16,370 nt of DNA from Bremia lactucae (lineage: Eukaryota; Oomycota; Peronosporomycetes; Peronosporales; Peronosporaceae): the NCBI RefSeq assembly GCF_004359215.1, contig NC_090613.1:3798586-3814955 (forward strand), written 5' to 3'. This document shows positions 7,607 to 14,541 of the stretch, one piece after another (the stretch's first letter is position 1; each line of letters starts with the position of its first letter). The notes beneath the pieces were generated by a model, which did not search any database, was not told the DNA's origin, and saw only the letters and a list, made by a program, of their open reading frames with translations. The position numbers and the translations under genes are program-made.

Positions 7607-9031
7607 TTACATCTTATTTAAGGAGAGCAGACAAGGGCTGAGTTCGTTCAGCATAGATTTCTTGCTATACTTATGCAAGTAATTAGCGAGCCCTAAGTGT
7701 TGGCGCAAATCCTTCACATGCCGTAGGATTGGCCATTCCTTAACCGAATTTACTTTTTCAGGGTCTGCTCGTACACCATATGTACCTACGATGCAGTCCA
7801 GCACATGTATCTCGAAGACCCGTATGACGCACTTTTGCAAGTTGACGCACCATTGGGTGTCCTCCAGAGTCTGCAAAACCACAGCGNNNNNNNNNNNNNN
7901 NNNNNNNNNNNNNNNNNNNNNNNNNNNNNNNNNNNNNNNNNNNNNNNNNNNNNNNNNNNNNNNNNNNNNNNNNNNNNNNNNNNNNNNNNNNNNNNNNNNN
8001 NNNNNNNNNNNNNNNNNNNNNNNNNNNNNNNNNNNNNNNNNNNNNNNNNNNNNNNNNNNNNNNNNNNNNNNNNNNNNNNNNNNNNNNNNNNNNNNNNNNN
8101 NNNNNNNNNNNNNNNNNNNNNNNNNNNNNNNNNNNNNNNNNNNNNNNNNNNNNNNNNNNNNNNNNNNNNNNNNNNNNNNNNNNNNNNNNNNNNNNNNNNN
8201 NNNNNNNNNNNNNNNNNNNNNNNNNNNNNNNNNNNNNNNNNNNNNNNNNNNNNNNNNNNNNNNNNNNNNNNNNNNNNNNNNNNNNNNNNNNNNNNNNNNN
8301 NNNNNNNNNNNNNNNNNNNNNNNNNNNNNNNNNNNNNNNNNNNNNNNNNNNNNNNNNNNNNNNNNNNNNNNNNNNNNNNNNNNNNNNNNNNNNNNNNNNN
8401 NNNNNNNNNNNNNNNNNNNNNNNNNNNNNNNNNNNNNNNNNNNNNNNNNNNNNNNNNNNNNNNNNNNNNNNNNNNNNNNNNNNNNNNNNNNNNNNNNNNN
8501 NNNNNNNNNNNNNNNNNNNNNNNNNNNNNNNNNNNNNNNNNNNNNNNNNNNNNNNNNNNNNNNNNNNNNNNNNNNNNNNNNNNNNNNNNNNNNNNNNNNN
8601 NNNNNNNNNNNNNNNNNNNNNNNNNNNNNNNNNNNNNNNNNNNNNNNNNNNNNNNNNNNNNNNNNNNNNNNNNNNNNNNNNNNNNNNNNNNNNNNNNNNN
8701 NNNNNNNNNNNNNNNNNNNNNNNNNNNNNNNNNNNNNNNNNNNNNNNNNNNNNNNNNNNNNNNNNNNNNNNNNNNNNNNNNNNNNNNNNNNNNNNNNNNN
8801 NNNNNNNNNNNNNNNNNNNNNNNNNNNNNNNNNNNNNTTGTCGAAGAACTCATCGATATAATCGACTTGTTCTTTCGGCAACGGCCATTGCCTGGTCACA
8901 CAATACTTGGTGCCAGGTTCGAGGTCTATCTCGTGCCCGATGCCCCTATCTGCTGGTAGGCGGCTCGGCACTTCTTCTGGGAACACATCGCGATGTTTCC
9001 ACAGAACCTCAAAGAACAAACTGTCTCTCAA
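7607..9031 (-). pseudogene. Reverse transcriptase (family-1 element), interrupted by assembly gap
   Basis: N-terminal side (9031-8838): FEVLWKHRDVFPEEVPSRLP, then GHEIDLEPGTKYCVTRQWPL and PKEQVDYIDEFF, a near-perfect Gypsy RT start. C-terminal side (7886-7607): TLEDTQWCVNLQKCVIRVFE, then GTYGVRADPEKVNSVKEWPI and VKDLRQHLGLANYLHKYSK, the thumb and connection region. The central palm with the Y-x-D-D active site is in the gap of N (7887-8837). The two flanks are in one frame as drawn. After NYLHKYSK the frame changes (KSMLNELS) and ends. Confidence 0.85.
7887..8837. other. Assembly gap (951 N)
   Basis: A run of 951 N lies inside the RT. The missing RT palm in Gypsy elements usually needs about 430-480 bp, so the gap is either of nominal size or hides an insertion of several hundred bases. 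Open frames reported across it carry no information. Confidence 0.95.
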
Positions 9032-9382
9032 GGCATCCCAGCCTTGAGCAGCGAACTGTTTTTTTGTCCGTTTCTAGGAAGCTCTCGTCATTGTATACGA
9101 CGAGCAACAGTCCACCAAGTTCTCTTCTGGAACTGGTGCGACTATTTCGTGGATCTTTCCTTCCTCTAATTTCACAAAGAACAGATCGCGATGTTTCCAC
9201 ATAACCTCAAAATCGGACTATCTCTCAAGGCATCCCAGTCTTAAGCAGCGAACCGCTTCCTTTTGTCCGTTTCTAGGACGCTCTCGTCCATGGTGGACGA
9301 CGAGCAACAGTCCATCAAGCTCTCTTCTTGGATTGGTGCGACTACTTCGTATATCTTTCCTTTCTTAAGTCCGGACAAGAAT
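8987..9382. repeat. 198-bp tandem duplication upstream of RT
   Basis: 8987-9184 and 9185-about 9382 are two copies of one unit. Both start ATCGCGATGTTTCCACA and share CTCTCAAGGCATCCCAG, TTTGTCCGTTTCTAGGA and GACGAGCAACAGTCCA. The period is 198 bp (66 codons), so the pol frame was kept. On the - strand the unit encodes the linker before RT (DESVLETDK ... FAAQGWDALRDS). The copies now differ at many sites, so the duplication is old. Confidence 0.88.
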
Positions 9383-9466
9383 AGATCCCGCGGCATCTCC
9401 GGGAGTTTGCTATCTTCTCGGCAGATTTCAAGACGTGCTGGATCACCGCAACAGAGGATTCCTCCG

Positions 9467-10290
9467 CTATTTCATCTTCGACGGCCTCAAACACCTCGTT
9501 CGAAGGCCCGTCTTCTTTCTAAATAGAGCCTGTCGCGATGAGCCGTGCCGCAGATCGTTCATGAACGTGGGCATCTTAATGTGTTCCGGTATCGGACCCA
9601 CACTAATAGACCCAATAGCGAGTGCATCCCCTGCACATATTTTTGCAGGCTCACTTCGCCTGTCCATCTCCAAAGAAGCGCACCTGAAGTGAAGATTCGC
9701 GCCATGTAATAGCCGCCGAATAACACTTCGTTATTCGGCGGCTATTACATGGCGCGAATCTTTGCCGTAAAGATCGCCCAAGATGGAAACGCCTTAACGT
9801 CCGCCATAAGCGCCGAGTAAGCCCACTATAAAGCCTTACCGCGCAATGCGACATAGCGTATGACACCAACTGAGTGTCGTTCATGAGATGCGCCACACCG
9901 CATTACTCCACGGTTAACAGCCAGTGAACAATCTGTGCGCTGCAGTTCCATCAAACATAGATGGGTCCATCTCGGCTGATGCGACTGGGCGGAGAGCATC
10001 TCAGCATTCTTCCTACTGAGAGCCTCGCTCCGAGCCTGCTCACGCCTCAGCTTGTCCTGATTCTGGGTGACGGACTCCGCCACAGCATGGCTCTGTACCT
10101 CGGACGCGTCACTCCGCTGTTCGAGCACAGATGCCTCAAACAGCTCCAATTGAGCAACATGTTGCTCAGGGGGATTGCCCAAGAGCCTGACAAGGCCCTG
10201 TTCATCAAGACCCTGCAACAAGTGCTCTGCCACATCTCGATGATGTTCGAAGAGGTGTAGGAAATGATCACAATCGATATTGAGACTCAT
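9467..10290 (-). pseudogene. Gag (family-1 element), frameshifted
   Basis: ATG at 10290, 56 bp inside the 5' LTR, starts SLNIDCDHFLHLFEHHRDVA and continues as a helical, Gln/Glu-rich coiled-coil N-terminus to about 9965. After a shift, YAMSHCAVR (near 9855) and WAYSALMADVKAFPSWAIF (near 9820-9775) represent the retrotransposon capsid (GRAxxWA-like) core. PPNNEVL follows at a fold-back insertion (9692-9762). IGSISVGPIPEHIKMPTFMN and DLRHGSSRQALFRKK (9610-9500) are the capsid C-terminal domain. No CCHC zinc knuckle or Asp protease is visible between here and RT, so that portion is deleted. The family is inferred from position and pattern. Confidence 0.7.
9692..9762. repeat. Perfect 33-bp inverted repeat with 5-base loop in gag
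   Basis: The arm 9692-9724 is the exact reverse complement of 9730-9762, around the loop ACTTC. The left part, read on -, encodes capsid residues leading to PPNNEVL. The second arm is an insertion of about 31 bp that shifts the frame. Confidence 0.95.
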
Positions 10291-10325
10291 ACTCACGTAC
10301 ACGCTCAGAGATGCGGGTCGTGGAA

Positions 10326-10343
10326 GGATTTCTAGAGCTACCA
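10326..10343 (-). promoter_or_regulatory. Primer-binding-site candidate
   Basis: Two bases inside the 5' LTR the - strand reads TGGTAGCTCTAGAAATCC. A TGG start in this position is the usual complement of a tRNA CCA end. TGGTAGC would fit an initiator-Met-like acceptor (GCTACCA), but only the first 7 bases fit, so the tRNA is uncertain. Confidence 0.45.
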
Positions 10344-10345
10344 AG

Positions 10346-10798
10346 TGTAGGTGGGCACGTCTTTATGCGGCCACGCTCTGCTTACTCACACATCTCCTGG
10401 CATAGTGAGGAAGCGATTTGGCCGTCTTCTCTCACGTGCTGTTATCGTAGTTGGTGGGCGCATAAGCGACCTCACCCAACGAACAAAGTGCCGTAGTGCA
10501 AGTGTCGTCACGGAAGCGGTACTCCGGCTTCACGTGCGCATTTGTTAGCTAATAAGTAGTTTTAAGACCGATTTATATTTAAACCAATCAAATAGAAACA
10601 CTTTTGGCCAATCAATAGATGCTATCTCTGTAGATGTGCACCCCTACGTGCGTATTATCGGAATACCTCGGCTTACGGATGGCGCTATCCGTCATCCCTT
10701 CCAATGTGAATACGCCTAGTCTAACTACTTTACATAAAGTTATTGGCTTTCCATTTATTACACGAATTGTACTTAACGAGTTTGTGTAACATGTTACC
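10346..10798 (-). mobile_element. 5' LTR of the - strand Gypsy element
   Basis: On + it starts TGTAGGTGGGCACGTC and shares with LTRs A-C the GCGGCCACGCTCT, GTGAGGAAGCG, GGTGGGCGCATAAGCGACC and CGTCATCC blocks. It is about 453 bp, shortened by loss of the segment holding the GTGCACCACACCC block. Its outer end reads AACATGTTACC, where the internal TAAGGCAACTTTAGCCC of other copies is deleted. The right boundary is therefore uncertain by a few bases. Confidence 0.82.
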
Positions 10799-10977
10799 GT
10801 AGTAGATTGTTTTTGAATAAAGTCAGCCAAAAAAAACTATCTGCGCTTAAAACAAGATTTGACATTTAATATCAGCTAACAAGTCAATAACATTAAACAG
10901 TTTAACACTGCAAGAATGAATACTAGATAGTATATCTTGTTTCGTGTCGTCGTTATCACAAGTTGATTCTTCTTTTA

Positions 10978-11000
10978 CAGGTGTCCCTCGGATAACTTAT
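10978..11000 (+). repeat. Left TIR of pogo-like element
   Basis: CAGGTGTCCCTCGGATAACT plus TAT, preceded by the TA target duplication at 10976-10977; identical to the right TIR. Confidence 0.92.
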
Positions 11001-11183
11001 AGCCACTATGAAGGGTGAAAGCATCACTTATCTGAGGTTATTAGTTACGTGGGGAATAAACATGTTTACTGAACCTCACTCAACTGACTGTCCAATACGG
11101 TTTTAACCCTCCTACTTCCGCATACGCGCGTCACCAATGCACAAAGGATTCAAGTCTGCAGGCCCAAATCACAGAGCTCACAA

Positions 11184-13124
11184 ATGAGCCAGAGTGCCTT
11201 AGCATCTTGGGCTACAGCCCAGTTCAGTAAGAACATTACGCAGGCTGGTATAAGTGGTATTTTAAAGAAGCGCAAGAAGCTGGAAGTCATGACAGAGACT
11301 GACCTCGCTGCCAAGCGCCCACGTGTCGCACACCAACCTCAACTCGAAGAAGCCCTGGCAACTTGGGTGCTTCAGTGCCAGGCGATAAAGTTATCCTCAC
11401 GGGGGAGATTATCAAGGTTAAGGCTAAGTGCTTTGCTGACCGCCTGGGGTTGGTTAAGGATGCTGACAGTTTTCCAATGGATGACTTCAGAGATTCCAGC
11501 AGCGAAACAAGCTTCGTTGCATTCGAATTTATGGTGAAAGTGGCTCCACAGATCAGGAAGCCAAGGAAGCTGCACTGCCTGAACTCAAGGCAGCCATAGC
11601 TCGATATGAGCTCAAAGATGTGTATAACATGGATAAAAGAGGTCTGATTCATATCATTAAAAGCATTTTTTATGCGAGATTCATACTGATTTTTTAGCCT
11701 ACCTACAGCATGGTTTCAGAAAAGACTTTTTCACAGGGAAGAATTGAAGGTCTGAAGAAGGACAAAGTGAGCATTATCTGGATTTTGAGTACCTTATCCT
11801 AACTGTACTTTACTAAAAAAATCTTCTGGTTCTTTATTTCGCATTCAGACGCGTTTCACTACAGCATTTACCGCCAATGCTGATGGCTCCGAGAAGCTTA
11901 AACCTTTTTTACTGAAAAATTCAAGATGCCACGCTGTTTTAAACGGCAGACAGGAGGACGGCTAGGTTTTATGACAGGAACAACAAGAACGCATGGATGA
12001 TTGGAATTCTCTTCCAAGAGTGGCTAAAGAAACTTGACAATGATATGAGGGTAAGGTATATTTCATGTGATATTCCAAGCGTACCTGGAATGAGTTTTAT
12101 TAAGTCTTGCCAGTGAAAGGCAGGAAGATTCTTCTCTTGCTAGATAATGCTCTGTCTCACAGAATGGAAGAACTGGAGCTTGGGAATATCAAGGTCGCTT
12201 TCCTTCCACTAAACTGCACATCAAACATTCAGCCCATGAATGCTAGCATCATTGCCTCATTCACGTGCCATTACAGGCGCTTTCACCTTTAGAATGCCGT
12301 GGACCGTGATGAGCGAGGGGAGGCCAACATCTACAAGGTTGACCAGCTAACAGCAATGCGGTGGTCTATAAAGGCATGGGAGGATATTCCAGTTTTCACA
12401 GTAATAAACTGCTTTAGGCATACCGGCCTCTTTGCAGCAGCCCCACAGTTGCAGATGGTGAACACGGAGGAGCAGGGAATTGAGCTAGAGATGCATGAGC
12501 CTTTATACACCACCGCATTGCTGTTAGCTGGTCAACCTTGTAGATGTTGGCCTCCCCTCGCTCATCACGGTCCACGGCATTCTAAAGGTGAAAGCGCCTG
12601 TAATAGCACGTGAATGAGGCAATGATGCTAGCATTCATGGGCTGAATGTTTGATGTGCAGTTTAGTGGAAGGAAAGCGACCTTGATATTCCCAAGCTCCA
12701 GTTCTTCCATTCTGTGAGACAGAGCATTATCTAGCAAGAGAACTAAACCCTAAACTCAATTCCAGGTACGAAGAGGCTACCACTGAGGAACCCTATGGCA
12801 ATTGAGTATTTATTGAATGCAGATGAGGAGAAGGTGGCGCACGAGGAACTAGATGATGAGGAAATCATTGCAATGGTTCCGCAGACAGAAGAGGAGGAAG
12901 AAGATGAGAATCAGGAACCACAGCATGTGGAGGAAGTTCAGGTCAGCAAGCATGAAAAGCTAAACTCCTTAGCTTTAACTGCCACACTTCTTAATCTATC
13001 AAATCCTTTTGATAGGGCTTCCTTAGGCGCATCCGGGACTTTCAAAGTTCCATACGTACAGCAGCCAATACGCAACTTACCTCCAAATCTTATCAGTTAT
13101 ATGTTAGACACCATGGAACGATAA
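11184..13124 (+). pseudogene. pogo-type transposase (CENP-B HTH plus DDE_1), decayed
   Basis: The N-terminus (11184) reads SQSALASWATAQFSKNITQA then GILKKRKK, a CENP-B/pogo HTH. PQLEEALATWV begins the second, CENPB-type HTH. A frameshift leads to GEIIKVKAKCFADRLGL. The catalytic domain follows: YNMD keeps the first Asp (codon 11632) but has KRG in place of the usual ETG; LLLLDNALSH keeps the second Asp (codon 12143); and QPMNASII carries Asn (AAT at 12239) where the third Asp is expected in QPMDAGII. Later come DRDERGEANIYKVDQLTAMR (from 12302) and an acidic C-terminal region from 12795 (MAIEYLLN, EEEEEDENQEPQ). Several frameshifts, a TAG at 12290 and an inserted inverted duplication (12499-12742) break it. 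The protein would bind the TIRs and cut and paste the element, but this copy is dead. Confidence 0.9.
12132..12742. repeat. 244-bp inverted duplication inside transposase
   Basis: 12132-12375 and 12499-12742 are reverse complements over 244 bp with only two mismatches by eye (at the CCATTA/CTATTA site near 12269 and at GGTCTA/GGTGTA near 12365). The spacer is 123 bp. The left arm is the genuine transposase DDE region; the right arm is an inverted copy inserted downstream. A + transcript would form a long hairpin. Confidence 0.95.
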
Positions 13125-13174
13125 CAGTGGAGTCAATACCCTATAAGTTACGTGAGGTTAAAAGTTATGAGGGG

Positions 13175-13197
13175 ATAAGTTATCCGAGGGACACCTG
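13175..13197 (-). repeat. Right TIR of pogo-like element
   Basis: Exact inverse of the left TIR, followed by the TA target duplication at 13198-13199. Confidence 0.92.
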
Positions 13198-13199
13198 TA

Positions 13200-13512
13200 T
13201 GTCGATATCTGTTCGTTCATGGGTGCAGAATCTACATCTTCAGGCTCACATATGGAAAGCGTACTTATAATAACTCACTTTCTCCACGAGACGCATTGTA
13301 TATTCAGTACGACTTCAAAGAGCAATCGCAAATTTGTAAGATGATCAGTGGCTAGCTGACCATTAAACGTAGCTCCAGCAGCTTCGCTATTACGCGACTC
13401 AACACAATAAGTTGCATCAGACTTGTGCTTTCGTGTTTGTTTATCTGTAGTGTTGGAACTGCAGCGTGCATTCCAAAGAAGCCAATGTTATTAAAACACG
13501 AAATGGACAAAC
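13200..13512. other. No recognised gene
   Basis: This short stretch lies between the DNA transposon and LTR D1. I see no motif. With 10799-10975 it is probably the original target sequence of the pogo-like element. Confidence 0.5.
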
Positions 13513-13954
13513 TGTTACGGGGCGCTAGGACTTGTACTGCTTCAGTACAAGTCCACTTCACACTGCTTCAATTGCAAGTGGTGCCTTACGTCACCTAACG
13601 TACACTAGTACGTGCAGAGGAAGACTTCTCTTTTAGACAACTACCTTAAAGAGGGTTAAATGAAAACTGTATTAATATAATTAAGTTTTTTTTCTTTCTA
13701 TCTGTTACTGCTAACGTAATGAAAAAGTAATACTAAACATACAATTAAAATCTTATTTGTCTGTCTCTCTTTGTTTACGTTTACAGATGATTAGTCTGCG
13801 GGATAAATAGATATAACGGCTGATACCTATTTATGGATAAGATTTCCGACCATTACTATAGAAAGTAATATCTCCAAATATTATCTACCTTTTAGATAAT
13901 ATATTAATTAACAACCTTAAGTGTTAATTTCATGTAACGAGACACCCCGTTACA
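13513..13954 (-). mobile_element. LTR D1, Gypsy family 2
   Basis: This 442-bp LTR on + runs TGTTACGGGG...CCCGTTACA and is collinear with D2 (13960-14407), with many substitutions. Shared blocks include CAGAGGAAGACTTCTCTT, GAGGGTTAAATGAAAACTG, GATTAGTCTGCGG and TTTCATGTAACGA. A GACTTGTACT/AGTACAAGTC stem (13529-13553) marks its left end. The flanking pentamers CAAAC and CCACC match poorly, so it may be a solo LTR or the 3' LTR of an older element. Confidence 0.82.
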
Positions 13955-13959
13955 CCACC

Positions 13960-14407
13960 TGAAACGGGGCACTAAGACTTGTACTGTTTCAGTACAAGTC
14001 CACTTCGCACTGCTTCAGTTGGTGCCCTACGTTAATTGACGTACACTGTACGTGCAGAGGAAGACTTCTCTTAAGATAATTAGCTTAAGAGGGTTAAATG
14101 AAAACTGTATTAAATATAATTAAGTGTCACTTTTTCTATCTTTGTAAATGCTAACTAAATTATGATCTAATACTAATTATATAATGGAATTCTTATCTCT
14201 ATCTTTTCTGTAACTCTCTCTTTGATTACTCCTACAGCTGATTAGTCTGCGGAATAAATATGTATAATGGTCTATACCTATTTATGGATGAGAATTCTGA
14301 AAATTACTATATAAAGTAATATCCTGCAAATATTATCTACCTTTTAAATAATATCTTAATTAACAACCTTTAAGTGTTAATTTCATGTAACGATACACCG
14401 CGTTACA
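13960..14407 (-). mobile_element. 3' LTR D2, Gypsy family 2
   Basis: This 448-bp LTR on + runs TGAAACGGGG...CGCGTTACA. A polypurine tract lies at its right side (14408-14421), so it is the 3' LTR of the - strand element to the right. It begins 5 bp (CCACC) after D1. The stem GACTTGTACT/AGTACAAGTC recurs at 13976-14000 with one loop change. Confidence 0.87.
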
Positions 14408-14421
14408 TCACCCCTCCCTTA
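14408..14421 (-). promoter_or_regulatory. Polypurine tract, family-2 element
   Basis: On the - strand it reads TAAGGGAGGGGTGA, directly before the LTR start TGTAACGCGG. Confidence 0.72.
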
Positions 14422-14541
14422 AACGACAATCACTCGGAGTGTCATTGGATGGAGTGGTCGTCATGTGACCACTTAATTCTTTATAACGATGTTGATTGGT
14501 CAGACCATCATTTTTTTATTGTTTCTCATGAAGAAAAATCC

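Larger units (their letters stand above)
3215..10798 (-). mobile_element. Chromodomain Ty3/Gypsy retrotransposon, decayed, near full length
   Basis: Read on the - strand the order is: 5' LTR (10798-10346), PBS candidate, gag (10290 downward), RT, RNase H, integrase, chromodomain (to about 5320), polypurine tract (4288-4276) and 3' LTR (4275-3215, split by a nested solo LTR). The order RT, RNase H, integrase, chromodomain defines a Ty3/Gypsy chromovirus. All coding parts contain frameshifts and stops. The 5' LTR is shorter and clearly diverged from the 3' LTR, so the insertion is old. I could not match target duplications: CGGCT at 3210-3214 does not recur after 10798, where the LTR end is eroded. 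Between chromodomain and 3' LTR is an antisense ORF on the + strand. Confidence 0.88.
10978..13197 (+). mobile_element. pogo/Tigger-like DNA transposon (Tc1/mariner superfamily), inactive
   Basis: The 23-bp terminal inverted repeats CAGGTGTCCCTCGG-ATAACTTAT are identical at 10978-11000 and, inverted, at 13175-13197. They are flanked by TA on both sides (10976-10977 and 13198-13199), the Tc1/mariner target duplication. TIRs starting CAG with a CCTCGG core are typical of pogo/Tigger elements. The interior carries one degraded transposase on + and a 244-bp inverted duplication. At 2.2 kb the size fits the family. Confidence 0.92.

Noticed and set aside
7791..8959. Long + strand frames across the run of N
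   Set aside because: Most of their length is N, and the short readable ends are complements of the reverse transcriptase.
9961..10260. 99-codon + strand frame opposite gag
   Set aside because: The - strand frame gives a gag-like start at the right distance from the 5' LTR; the + frame is its shadow.
10978..13197. The pogo-like element as part of the Gypsy element next to it
   Set aside because: It has its own TIRs and TA duplication and lies outside the 5' LTR.
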